Source of the DNA: Burkholderia sp. PAMC 26561
Lineage (GTDB): Bacteria > Pseudomonadota > Gammaproteobacteria > Burkholderiales > Burkholderiaceae
Direction: 5' to 3'
DNA length: 64,000 bases
NCBI RefSeq assembly: GCF_001557535.2
Contig: NZ_CP014309.1
Span: 434,001 to 498,000 of the forward strand
Shown: positions 28,939-37,490 of the stretch, one piece after another
How the letters are laid out: each line of letters opens with the position of its first letter
Position numbering within the stretch: the stretch's first letter is position 1
Program-made: the position numbers and the translations under genes
Notes under the pieces: model-generated
Told to the model about the DNA's origin: nothing
Seen by the model: the letters and a program-made list of their open reading frames with translations, nothing else
The model's database searches: none

Positions 28939-29379
28939 GTGCACATGCACACTAACTCACCCGAAAACGACGATTGCTTTGCAATTCGGCAAGCCGCCAG
29001 ACATATCTCTCAGCTTTATGAGCGATATCTCTCGCAAGCGGATGTCACGTCATCCCAGTTCAATATCCTTGCGACCATCAAACGCGGGTCGAAACTCACA
29101 ATGATCGAGTTAGCGCAAGCAATGGTGATGGAACGGACGACCTTGGTGCGAGCGTTGAGGCCTTTGCAGCGGAACGGACTGGTGGCCAACGAGGCGAACG
29201 GAAATGGCGTGCGGCGGTTGGAGTTGACGCTGACGGCGAGTGGGCACGCCAAGCTGGAGGAAGCAATGGTCTATTGGCGACTAGCCCGCGACGAATTTCA
29301 GCGTCAGTTTGGGCAGCAGCAGGCCGCTGCGCTGAGGGATGAGTTGTTTCGTCTCACACGGGAAGTTTCGAAAGATTAG
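28939..29379 (+). CDS. MarR-family regulator of the Emr-type pump
   Basis: A 146-residue winged-helix regulator with the helices LTMIELAQAMVMERTTLVRALRPLQRNGLV and a wing (NGNGVRRLELTLTASGHAK). It lies 75 bp upstream of an emrAB-like operon in the same direction, the classical arrangement of EmrR-type local repressors. A perfect palindrome (29433-29444) sits between it and emrA and is the likely operator. The start may be GTG 28939 or ATG 28945; no strong ribosome-binding site distinguishes them. Confidence 0.87.
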   Translation: MHMHTNSPENDDCFAIRQAARHISQLYERYLSQADVTSSQFNILATIKRGSKLTMIELAQAMVMERTTLVRALRPLQRNGLVANEANGNGVRRLELTLTASGHAKLEEAMVYWRLARDEFQRQFGQQQAAALRDELFRLTREVSKD

Positions 29380-29432
29380 CAAAAGATGAGGCCGATAGCC
29401 TACGCAGTTAAGCCAGTTTCCCATTTAACAAA

Positions 29433-29444
29433 GTGTATATACAC
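29433..29444. promoter_or_regulatory. Perfect palindrome GTGTATATACAC, candidate MarR operator
   Basis: A 12-bp perfect inverted repeat ending 10 bp before the emrA start codon. It overlaps the place where a repressor would block transcription or translation of the pump operon. It resembles the other TATATA/TATATGCA motifs in the window. Confidence 0.55.
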
Positions 29445-29454
29445 AGGTAAAAAC

Positions 29455-30561
29455 ATGTCGAGTCCGTCTACCCCCATTTCTGATAATCCAAACCCGGCCG
29501 CCGAAACAACCAGGACGCGACGCATTCCGTGGATGCGCCTCGCTTACGGTGCGGTTGCGCTGGCACTTGTCGCGGCGTCTGGCTACTGGTACTTCGTGCT
29601 GCGCTTCGTGCAATCTACTGACGACGCCTATGTCGGCGGCAATGTCACGGTAATGGCTCCAAAAGTGAACGGTTTTGTAGATGACATTTTCGTACAGGAC
29701 AACCAGCGCGTCACAGCGAACCAGGTGCTGATTCGCCTTGATGCACGTGACTACGACGCGAAGCTTGCCCAGGCGACAGCAGAGGTTGAAAGTGCCAGGT
29801 CTACTGTCGCGGAATTGCAGGCGCAATTGGTCCTGCAGGCTGCTGTGATTAATCAGCACGAGGCGGAAGTGCGTGCCTCATCCGCCGAATTGACGCGCAG
29901 CGGCCAAGACCAGGCTCGCTATCGTGAACTCGTCAAGGACGATGCAGTGTCCAATCAGATCGTCGAGCGCGCTGACGCTGATTTCTCCAAGGCTCAGGCT
30001 TCTGTTCAGAGTAGTAATGCAGCCGTTCTCGCTGCAAAGCGCCAACTGGATGTTTTGGGGGCGCAGATTAATGACGCTCAAGCACGCGTCAACACGGCCC
30101 TGGCGGGTCAGCGAGTCGCGCAACTTAACGTCGAATACACAACGATTCGTTCGCCTGTCGACGGTTATATCGGGAACCGCACGGCACGGGTCGGGATGTT
30201 GGCCAACATCGGTGCTCCGCTACTGACCGTGGTGCCTTCTACCGATCTCTGGGTAGATGCCAACTTCAAGGAAGACCAACTGAAGAAGATGCACGTTGGC
30301 GATAAGGCGGACGTTGAACTCGACGCGTCGAGCCAGCCATTGCACGGTTACGTCGAAAGTCTCGCTCCTGCCACCGGCGCCACCTTCAGCGTTCTGCCTC
30401 CAGAGAATGCAACTGGCAACTTCACGAAGATCGTTCAGCGTGTCCCGGTACGTATTCGCCTTGAAGTGCCGCATGGCATGGAGAACGTGCTACGCCCCGG
30501 TCTGTCGGCGACTGTCAACGTTCACCTCGCAGACGGCACGCAAGTCGCCAGCGGCCATTGA
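29455..30561 (+). CDS. emrA: EmrA/HlyD-type periplasmic adaptor
   Basis: A 368-residue membrane fusion protein of an MFS-type tripartite pump. It has a short cytoplasmic lead, one membrane helix (about residues 27-48), the signature STDDAYVGGNVTVMAPKVNGFV, the lipoyl/coiled-coil hairpin (about 75-220), YTTIRSPVDGYIGNR, and the C-terminal barrel with DANFKEDQL. The frame opens at 29386, but ATG 29455 (MSSPSTP) gives the family-typical start. It is followed after 18 bp by the emrB-like gene. Confidence 0.9.
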   Translation: MSSPSTPISDNPNPAAETTRTRRIPWMRLAYGAVALALVAASGYWYFVLRFVQSTDDAYVGGNVTVMAPKVNGFVDDIFVQDNQRVTANQVLIRLDARDYDAKLAQATAEVESARSTVAELQAQLVLQAAVINQHEAEVRASSAELTRSGQDQARYRELVKDDAVSNQIVERADADFSKAQASVQSSNAAVLAAKRQLDVLGAQINDAQARVNTALAGQRVAQLNVEYTTIRSPVDGYIGNRTARVGMLANIGAPLLTVVPSTDLWVDANFKEDQLKKMHVGDKADVELDASSQPLHGYVESLAPATGATFSVLPPENATGNFTKIVQRVPVRIRLEVPHGMENVLRPGLSATVNVHLADGTQVASGH

Positions 30562-30579
30562 GCGAATAAGGTCAATATC

Positions 30580-32154
30580 ATGACAACCTTTCAACCACTC
30601 GACCCTGCGTCACAGCCCCTACAACAGCGAGTTTTTGCATTCGCGCTTATGTGTCTGGGATTCTTTATGGCCACGCTGGACATTCAGATTGTCGCTTCGT
30701 CACTGCGGGATATTGGTGGCGGGTTGTCCGCAAGCCAGGACGAGCTGTCGTGGGTGCAGACCGCTTACCTGATTACGGAGATTCTTGTGATCCCGATGTC
30801 TGGCTGGCTTTCGAAGGTGTTTTCAACTCGTTGGCTATTCGTTGCCTCAGCAGTCGGCTTCACCGTCACAAGCATGCTGTGCGGCATCGCTTGGGATATT
30901 AATTCGATGATACTGTTTCGTGGCTTGCAGGGCGCGATGGGCGCCGCAATGATTCCAACGGTATTTACAACGGCGTTTGTGCTTTTCCCAGGCAAGCAAC
31001 GCATTGTGGCCTCAACTACGATCGGCGCGCTTGCCTCGCTTGCCCCCGCTATAGGACCGGTGATCGGTGGCTGGATCACGGACCAATGGTCATGGCATTG
31101 GCTGTTTTACTTGAACGTCGTGCCCGGTGTGCTGGTCGCCGCGCTGGTACCGAAGTATGTCCACATCGACAAGCCTGATCTCTCCCTGCTGAAAAAGGGC
31201 GACTATCTGGGGATGCTGTTGTTGTCCGGTTTCCTTGGCTGCCTTGAATATGTACTCGAAGAAGGTCCCCGCAAAAACTGGTTTGGCGACCACGTCATCA
31301 TTGCCTGTACCTGGATCTCTGCGATTTGTGGCTTCCTGTTCCTTGTTCACGCCTTAACAGCCAAGGATCCGATTATTGATCTGCGAGCGCTCCTCGTGCG
31401 CAACTTTGGCATTGGCAGCATCCTTTCATTCATCATCGGAATCGGGATTTTTGTGGCGGTGTTTCTCACACCTCAGTTTCTCAGCCAGGTGCGGGGCTTC
31501 AGTTCGCTACAAATAGGCATCGCGTTGCTTTCGGTTGGCGCATTCCAACTGGTCGCCTTGGTTGCGTATGCGTTCGCAACCAAATACATCAGCATGCGCA
31601 AGCTCCTAGTGTTTGGCTTAATCTGCTTCGGACTTGGCTGTTATCTGTACGTGCCCCTTACGCACGACTGGGGCTGGCAGCAACTGCTGTTGCCACAGGC
31701 ACTGCGTGGTATCGGTCAGCAGTTCGCGGTGCCCCCGATTGTGACAATGGCGCTCGGTTCGTTACCGCAGTCACGCCTGAAGTCCGCAAGTGGACTGTTT
31801 AATCTGATGCGAAACCTAGGCGGTGCGATCGGTATTGCGGTAAGCGCAACGATGTTGAACGATCGCCTTAACTTTCACTACTTGCGCCTGAACGAAAGCG
31901 TGACCGTCGGCCGCCCACAGGTGGAATCCATCTTATCTGAGCAGTCCGCGCATTGGACTGCGGTGGCGGGTGACGTCTTGAACACAACGCAGTCAGGTCT
32001 CGCAACTCTTCATTCACTGGTTTTGCGCGAAGCATTGGTGCTTACCTATTCAGACACATTCTTCGTACTGTCACTGTGTTTTGTCGTCGCCGTAGCCAGC
32101 CTTCTGTTCTCTAACCCTATTTCGAACGCCGCGCCTCCGCCGGATGCACATTGA
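30580..32154 (+). CDS. emrB: EmrB-type DHA2 MFS exporter
   Basis: A 524-residue, 14-helix proton-driven exporter. The family motifs are present: helix 1 LDIQIVASSLRDIGGGLSASQDELSWVQTAYL, motif A-like GWLSKVFSTRWLF, and motif C LASLAPAIGPVIGGWI in helix 5. It works with the EmrA-like adaptor upstream and the NodT-type channel downstream, which together span both membranes. Expected substrates are hydrophobic toxicants; which ones is not visible. Confidence 0.92.
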   Translation: MTTFQPLDPASQPLQQRVFAFALMCLGFFMATLDIQIVASSLRDIGGGLSASQDELSWVQTAYLITEILVIPMSGWLSKVFSTRWLFVASAVGFTVTSMLCGIAWDINSMILFRGLQGAMGAAMIPTVFTTAFVLFPGKQRIVASTTIGALASLAPAIGPVIGGWITDQWSWHWLFYLNVVPGVLVAALVPKYVHIDKPDLSLLKKGDYLGMLLLSGFLGCLEYVLEEGPRKNWFGDHVIIACTWISAICGFLFLVHALTAKDPIIDLRALLVRNFGIGSILSFIIGIGIFVAVFLTPQFLSQVRGFSSLQIGIALLSVGAFQLVALVAYAFATKYISMRKLLVFGLICFGLGCYLYVPLTHDWGWQQLLLPQALRGIGQQFAVPPIVTMALGSLPQSRLKSASGLFNLMRNLGGAIGIAVSATMLNDRLNFHYLRLNESVTVGRPQVESILSEQSAHWTAVAGDVLNTTQSGLATLHSLVLREALVLTYSDTFFVLSLCFVVAVASLLFSNPISNAAPPPDAH

Positions 32155-32162
32155 GGTAAATC

Positions 32163-33590
32163 ATGAAAAAGCACTTGTTAGTAGTTCTCGCTAGTCTTTC
32201 GTTGGCCGCATGTGCCGTTCAGCCAGCCACGCATGCGAATCTGCCAGATACGGTTAAAACCGTCGTGCCGACAAACTGGAACGTTGAGGCGCCTCAGGAT
32301 GCCGTCGATGCAACAACCTGGTGGTCGCAGTTCGGCGACCCGGTACTCACAGAACTGGTCGACTCCGTACTCACCGGTAATCTTGATCTTCAAGCAGCAG
32401 CCGAGCGGGTGAAGCAGGCACAAGCCAACACAACGCAAAAGCGTGCTGTCTTAATGCCGGAGCTCGACGCAACTGCAAAGGGTTCTGATACTCGGCAAAA
32501 CGCTCCCCCTCCGCTTGGTTATGTACGCGAGGGCGGTGTAGGGCTTGCGTTGAGCTGGTCGCCTGACGTGTTTGGCGGCGAGCGGCTGGATTTGCTTGCG
32601 GCACGGGCGCAACTCGTCGGGCAGCAGCATGCTGAAGACGCGATAAGGCTTGCACTAGCAGCGGATACAGCATCGGCCTACGTAGATTTGCGCTGGGCGC
32701 AAAAAGAAATGCAGATTTTGAACGACAACCTTGGGATTCGGCAGCATGCCTTGCAACTCACCCAGGAGCGTCTGAAATTCGGATTGTCGACGCAGCTCGA
32801 CGTCGCGCGCGCGCAAAATCAGCTGGATGAACTGCAGGCCAGAATCCCGCGTGCTCAATCGACGATTCAGCACGAGCTCAGCCTGATTGCCGTCTATACG
32901 GGCCGCACGCCCGAATCGGTCGACAAACTGGTGCTGGCGGCGCCTCGCCCCGTACCTACGCCCGATGGCGCGGTGCCGACGACTTTGCCGTCTGAAGCAT
33001 TGTTGCGCCGTCCGGATGTGCTCGTGGCTTATGCCAAAGTCGAGCAGCGTGCCGCAGAGGTGGGTGTATCGAGGGCCGAGCGGTACCCAAAATTCCAGTT
33101 GAATCTTAGCGACGGATTGTTGGCCGCGTCCTATGTTGGATTGCCTACGCTGACCGATAATCTGTTCAGTGCGGCGTTAAGCGCGACAAGTCCCATCTTC
33201 AACGCCGGCCGAATCACGGCGAACATCCAGCAGAACGAAAGCAAGATGCGTGAATCGCAGTTAGATCTTCAGCAGACGATGCTTGAGGCGCTGAAGGAAG
33301 TGGAGGACACCCGGAGCGATCTTGTTAGCACGACGCAGTCCACAGAAAGTCTGACGCACGCCCTTGGAGCGTCAGACCAGTCACTGAAGCTGGCGAACCA
33401 GTTATACAAAGGCGGTGCAACGGATTTCTTGGACGTGCTGTCGGCGCAACAGACCTATCTTCAGGATTCGGACTCACTGAACCAGGCGAAACGAGAGCAC
33501 GCGCTGGCAGCGGTTGCGTTGTATCGGTCGCTTGGCGGTGGCTGGAGCCAGACTCTCTCGGTTGTCGCGTCGAATGGGACGGCTCATTGA
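32163..33590 (+). CDS. NodT-family outer-membrane factor lipoprotein of the Emr pump
   Basis: A 475-residue TolC-like channel. The lipoprotein signal ends SLSLAACAVQP (Cys17), followed by two repeats of long helices with the typical blocks LTELVDSVLTGNLDLQAA, LLRRPDVLVAYAKVEQRAAEVGV and DFLDVLSAQQTYLQDSDSLNQA. It starts 8 bp after emrB with GAGG upstream, so it is part of the same operon (marR-emrA-emrB-OMF). It ends with a stem-loop 15 bp downstream. Confidence 0.92.
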   Translation: MKKHLLVVLASLSLAACAVQPATHANLPDTVKTVVPTNWNVEAPQDAVDATTWWSQFGDPVLTELVDSVLTGNLDLQAAAERVKQAQANTTQKRAVLMPELDATAKGSDTRQNAPPPLGYVREGGVGLALSWSPDVFGGERLDLLAARAQLVGQQHAEDAIRLALAADTASAYVDLRWAQKEMQILNDNLGIRQHALQLTQERLKFGLSTQLDVARAQNQLDELQARIPRAQSTIQHELSLIAVYTGRTPESVDKLVLAAPRPVPTPDGAVPTTLPSEALLRRPDVLVAYAKVEQRAAEVGVSRAERYPKFQLNLSDGLLAASYVGLPTLTDNLFSAALSATSPIFNAGRITANIQQNESKMRESQLDLQQTMLEALKEVEDTRSDLVSTTQSTESLTHALGASDQSLKLANQLYKGGATDFLDVLSAQQTYLQDSDSLNQAKREHALAAVALYRSLGGGWSQTLSVVASNGTAH

Positions 33591-33605
33591 GCGGCAAAGT
33601 TTGGT

Positions 33606-33630
33606 GGTAGTCGGTCTCGCACCGACTACC
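33606..33630 (+). terminator. Stem-loop after the Emr operon
   Basis: GGTAGTCGGT and ACCGACTACC form a perfect 10-bp stem with a 5-nt loop, beginning 16 bp after the stop codon of the channel gene. There is no U-tract, so it may be a 3'-stabilising hairpin or imperfect terminator. Confidence 0.5.
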
Positions 33631-33718
33631 GAAAGAAACGACAGGCGCCGAGCGGTTCATATCAATGACAGCGCAGGCCAGCTGAGTTTCCCGTGCTTAG
33701 TATCGGCGAGACCCATCT

Positions 33719-34158
33719 TTAGCTATCGAGCTTTCGCGCCAACCGAATGAGCGTAGCGCGATTGCCAACTCCCATTTTCTGGAATGTGCGGTCCACGTGA
33801 GTGCATACGTCGTGAACGAAATTCCAAGCCGTTCCGCAATCTGCTTATCGAGCAGTCCTTCGACGATGAGGGACACCACCTCTCGTTCGCGTGCGGTCAA
33901 TGCTTTAACAGCGTGCTCGGAAATCGCGTATGTCACATGCAATTCGGGCGTGGTAGTGCCGGTTTTCGAGCGCGCGAGCGCTGAAGCTAAGGATGGGCGG
34001 ATGAGTTCAACCAGCGCGAAATCGTGCGCCGAAAAATTGTCCCGGTGACGTGTGCGCCAGATTCGCAGATCTCCAATGTTTTCATTTCCCAACCGCGAGA
34101 CTACGTCCATGCCCCAATACAAACCGATGAGGCGTAGAGGTTCAGTAACGAGTTCCAT
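33719..34158 (-). pseudogene. LuxR-type regulator, truncated and frameshifted
   Basis: The minus-strand frame encodes the end of a LuxR-family regulator: a linker domain and the helix-turn-helix LTAREREVVSLIVEGLLDKQIAERLGISFTT. Just after this, near 33806-33814, the frame shifts by one base; the other frame continues exactly as expected (VCTHVDRTFQKMGVGNRATLIRLARKLDS) to TAA at 33719-33721. The N-terminal half is absent. The recognition helix is thus split, so the product cannot bind DNA normally. Confidence 0.75.
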
Positions 34159-34401
34159 TTCGAAACAAATTGGTACGATATCCGAATCGTCGATTTAGCA
34201 TTGCAGCAGTGAGTTCTGAAAAAGTCCATATGAAGTGCATGCCCATGCGGAAGGGGCACATTCGAAAGCTTTTGGGGTAGGGCGATAAAATGAAGCAGTC
34301 TTTTCAACATGGTCTTGTCGTTAGCGGTGATTTGAGCGCGCGTGGTGCCTTGAGATTAGATGGCGCAGGATGTGTGCACTGAAAATCAATGGACACCTTC
34401 C

Positions 34402-34887
34402 ATGACACAGAATGATTCAGATTCAGATTTTTTGCCGCTTAAGGTCATCAGCGTGGGTCGGGACGGCAAACGGCGTTTTGACAAACGGGACAGGCAGAGA
34501 TTGATTGAGGCTTGCCTGCAGCCCGGAGTATCGGTGGCGGGCATGGCGCTGAGGGCTTGGGTGAACGCAAATTTACTGCACCGGTGGATCTGCGAGCACG
34601 AGAAGACGTACCGCGGCGAGGGCGCGACGCAGGAGTCAAGGGACGCGGCAGCTTTTGTTCCGGTCGTCGAGATTGCTTGCGCCGACCCACAACCGCCACT
34701 TCCCCAGTTGCCGCCGCCGCACCGCGACGCCACGCGTGTCGCGCAGCGCCCGTTGGCACCATCGCGCATGACTGTGGAAATGCCCAATGGCATCACACTC
34801 AGACTCGAATGCGGTGCCCACGACGCGACGCTGGTATCGGCGATGATCGAAACGCTGGGGCGCGGTGATGTTCCGACTGGACGCTGA
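34402..34887 (+). CDS. tnpA: IS66 TnpA-like accessory protein
   Basis: A 161-residue protein with an N-terminal helix-turn-helix (RRFDKRDRQRLIEACLQPGVSVAGMALRAWVNANLLHRW), as in IS66 OrfA, and a C-terminal block VEMPNGITLRLECGAHDATLVSAMIETL. It probably binds the IS ends. I chose ATG 34402; an earlier start at 34360 is possible. It overlaps tnpB by 20 bp. Confidence 0.8.
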   Translation: MTQNDSDSDFLPLKVISVGRDGKRRFDKRDRQRLIEACLQPGVSVAGMALRAWVNANLLHRWICEHEKTYRGEGATQESRDAAAFVPVVEIACADPQPPLPQLPPPHRDATRVAQRPLAPSRMTVEMPNGITLRLECGAHDATLVSAMIETLGRGDVPTGR

Positions 34888-35221
34888 ACTGCGGGTCTAT
34901 CTGCACCGCGACGCGGTTGATTTTAGGAACGGGATCAACGGTCTCGTTATTCTGGTCGAGCAGTCCATGCAGCTTGACCCGTTTGCCCGGGCGGTCTTCG
35001 CCTTCCGTAACGAGCGGGCCAACCGCATCAAGCTGCTGTTTTACGAGCGCTCGGGTTTCTGGCTGATGATGAAACGGTTAGAGGCGGACCGTTTCGCCTG
35101 GCCACGCCGACAGCAGGCGGTGATGGAATTGACGAGCGAGCAGCTCCACTGGTTACTTGAAGGTATCGACATCGACGCCGTGCGTCGTCATCCTTCAAGG
35201 CAGTACCGACACGTGAGCTGA
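34868..35221 (+). CDS. tnpB: IS66 TnpB (Orf2)
   Basis: A 117-residue protein with the IS66 Orf2 signature: VYLHRDAVDFRNGINGLVILVEQ, FRNERANRIKLLFYERSGFWLMMKRLE and WLLEGID near the C-terminus. It is required for IS66 transposition in an undefined way. The start ATG 34868 lies within the end of tnpA. Confidence 0.88.
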   Translation: MFRLDAELRVYLHRDAVDFRNGINGLVILVEQSMQLDPFARAVFAFRNERANRIKLLFYERSGFWLMMKRLEADRFAWPRRQQAVMELTSEQLHWLLEGIDIDAVRRHPSRQYRHVS

Positions 35222-35324
35222 ACGTGTTCAGTAGCAGCGCGCCGGGCGTATCGCGCGCGACGCCCGCCGCGATTGTTACACTTTGACGTAAACCCATCCG
35301 GTGTGCGGCGTCGGTATCCTTTAG

Positions 35325-35738
35325 GACACGGATATCGACGCCAGTCATCCGTCCGCTGAGGACGATCTCAAACAGCTCTCGCCCGATGAGCTGATCGCGC
35401 GCATTCTCGAGCTTCAGTCCCACAACCAGCAACTTGTGCAACGCGTCGGGCAACTCGAGGAGTTGTTCCGTCTGGCGCAGCTCAAGCGCTTCGCGCCGAG
35501 CAGCGAGAAACTCAAGGATCGCATATTCGACGAAGCCGAGCAGATCGCCGCGACTGAACTCGGTGACGATGATTCGGATGACGCATTCGCGCTGCCCGAT
35601 ACGGGATTGCCGAAGCTTGATGAGCCCGAGCGCGGCAAGCGTGGGCGCAAGCCGCTGCCGGCAGAGTTGCCGCGCCGGCGCATCGAGTACGATCTGCCCG
35701 CTGAGCAGAAGAGACATCGGCGACTTATTGCCGTTTAA
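35325..35738 (+). pseudogene. tnpC: IS66 TnpC transposase, N-terminal fragment
   Basis: The frame reads DIDASHPSAEDDLKQLS, then QRVGQLEELFRLAQLKRFAPSSEKL and a KRGRKPLPAELPRRRIEYDLP segment, the leucine-zipper and linker part of IS66 transposase. There is an in-frame TAG at 35322 and no start codon, and the zinc-binding and DDE domains are missing beyond 35738. It is a dead fragment. Confidence 0.75.
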
Positions 35739-35858
35739 CTTCGCCAAACGCACGCAGCTTGCGACAACCCACGTCTGAAGAGACTACGCTCGGGGTCCAA
35801 TCGGCGTTCGACACGCTGCCGGCCTGAGTCGATCATTGATCGTGACGTGCACGTGCTC

Positions 35859-35895
35859 CGCTATAGCCGCGTGCGGAACCAACGCGGCTATAGCG
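35859..35895. repeat. Perfect 14-bp inverted repeat (stem-loop)
   Basis: CGCTATAGCCGCGT (35859-35872) and ACGCGGCTATAGCG (35882-35895) are exact reverse complements with a 9-nt spacer. It lies 58 bp before the J-domain gene. No T-run follows, so an operator, an IS end or a hairpin in the leader are all possible. Confidence 0.55.
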
Positions 35896-35952
35896 ACCTC
35901 CGTTAAAATAGTGGCTGCTCGCTCTCCAGCATCGACCAGCGGAAGTCATCCT

Positions 35953-37080
35953 ATGACCAGGACAAATCTCAGGGCCATCAGCATTGCTCCCGACCACAAT
36001 AAGGCTCATCTGTCGAAGGGGCAAAAGGCATTCAACACGCTGATCAAGCAGATCGAAAAGCGGCGTGCTCGGCTGAGTGCCTGGGAGGCTGCAATGCCTG
36101 CCTTCCATCGGAAATACCTTAGCGAGTTCGCGCCCCTTGAGCAAACTTCCATCGAGTTGCGTACCAAGCTCGTTTATCGCCTGGAACAAACATACGATAT
36201 GAAGGGGCTGACTAAATCCGAGCGGCGCACGATTGCCGACCTGATCAGCGACTTGGCGGGGGAGTTGGTCGCCGAGAGCGATGATCCGGAACTTAAGACG
36301 ATTTACAACCGTTACAGCGAATCTGACTTTGACAGTGAAGCTGCCGCCGAGTTTGATGATATGAAATTCGCGCTCGAAGCCATGCTCGGCGTTGAGTTAG
36401 GCGACGACGTTGACATGAGTTCGCCCGAGGATGTGCTGCAGCGCGCGCAGGCGCAAATGGAGCAGCTCCGAAAACAAGACGCCGTCGAAAACCAAGCTCG
36501 TGAAGAACGACGCGCGAAACGAAAAAAAACCCCTAAACAACTCGCTGCAGAGGCACGAGAACAAGCGGAGCAGGCAGAGCTCAGCTTATCGATTCGCGAG
36601 GTCTACCGAAAACTAGCCAGCGCTCTTCATCCTGATCGAGAAACTGATCCGCAGGAACGTGAGCGGAAGACCGCTCTCATGCAAAGGGCCAATCAGGCGT
36701 ATAGCAAAAACAGCCTGTTGCAATTACTTGAGTTGCAGTTGGAGCTGGAACATATCGACCAAAGCGCCATCAACAACATCGGCGAAGACCGGTTGAAACA
36801 CTACAACAAGATACTAAAGGAACAGGTCGGTGAACTCGACCACGAAATCCTGCATGTCGAGAACGGATTCAAGCACAGCTACGGAATTCCACCCTTCATC
36901 GACGTGTCGCCCGGCACCATCATGCGCAATCTTGCCTCTGATATCTTCTCGCTGCAGGAGAGCCTCCACGCCCTTGAACATGACCTGCTCGTATTCGAAG
37001 ACATCAAGCAACTGAAGGAATGGCTAAAGATTGTGAAGCGGTCATTGGCCGCGCCGCGTTACGACGATATGCCGTTTTAG
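35953..37080 (+). CDS. J-domain protein with long flanking helical regions
   Basis: A 375-residue protein with a J-domain-like segment in its middle (about residues 213-262: SIREVYRKLASALHPDRETDPQERERKTALMQRANQAYSK), carrying the HPD triad at 226-228 that stimulates DnaK/Hsp70 ATPase. The long flanks are highly charged and helical; residues 160-212 form a likely coiled coil. There is no zinc-finger or DnaJ C-terminal domain, so this is a specialised co-chaperone of unknown client. ATG 35953 has GGAAG upstream. It is flanked by IS66 debris and an unrecognised frame. Confidence 0.75.
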   Translation: MTRTNLRAISIAPDHNKAHLSKGQKAFNTLIKQIEKRRARLSAWEAAMPAFHRKYLSEFAPLEQTSIELRTKLVYRLEQTYDMKGLTKSERRTIADLISDLAGELVAESDDPELKTIYNRYSESDFDSEAAAEFDDMKFALEAMLGVELGDDVDMSSPEDVLQRAQAQMEQLRKQDAVENQAREERRAKRKKTPKQLAAEAREQAEQAELSLSIREVYRKLASALHPDRETDPQERERKTALMQRANQAYSKNSLLQLLELQLELEHIDQSAINNIGEDRLKHYNKILKEQVGELDHEILHVENGFKHSYGIPPFIDVSPGTIMRNLASDIFSLQESLHALEHDLLVFEDIKQLKEWLKIVKRSLAAPRYDDMPF

Positions 37081-37490
37081 CGGACCGCTAATCCTCACGC
37101 TTCCTTCGTAGTGTGGAGAAAACACCGCTTACGTCTTGTCGAAATTGAGCTGTATGTCGACGAGAAAACTTGCTAGCTTCGACCACTCCCGCCTTGGTAA
37201 GCGTGAAAGGGTTCGCCCCGGTCTTGTCGATCGTAGTTTTTAATTTGTGTGCAGCTATGATATTGACGTTGTTCCGCCATATGCGGGCGTCCAGCCACCA
37301 CGTGATTTTGTTTGAATCTGTCGTGAAGGTTCATTCATCGTCGCCGAGAATGGTGGAGACGACGTCCCCATTTGCACGCACCGAATACGAATCAATCTGT
37401 CGAATGCTTTCGGCCAACTAATCCCAATATTGGGATTCAAACGTGGTCACCGCGTCAGCGCGGGCGTTGATATCGCATCAATCAATACGG
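37081..37490. other. Intergenic with an unrecognised minus-strand frame
   Basis: On the minus strand one frame runs from TTG 37417 through a TGA at 37331-37333 and then without further stops to TAG 37088. The 80 residues after the stop look protein-like (around NKITWWLDARIWRNNVNIIAAHK). I do not recognise them. It could be a remnant gene with one nonsense mutation. Confidence 0.35.

Larger units (their letters stand above)
34402..35738 (+). mobile_element. IS66-family element, truncated
   Basis: Three IS66-type genes are present in the usual order, but the third (the DDE transposase tnpC) is cut after about 135 residues near 35738, and no terminal repeat was identified on either side. The element cannot move by itself. 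It lies where the N-terminal half of the LuxR pseudogene should be. Confidence 0.8.
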
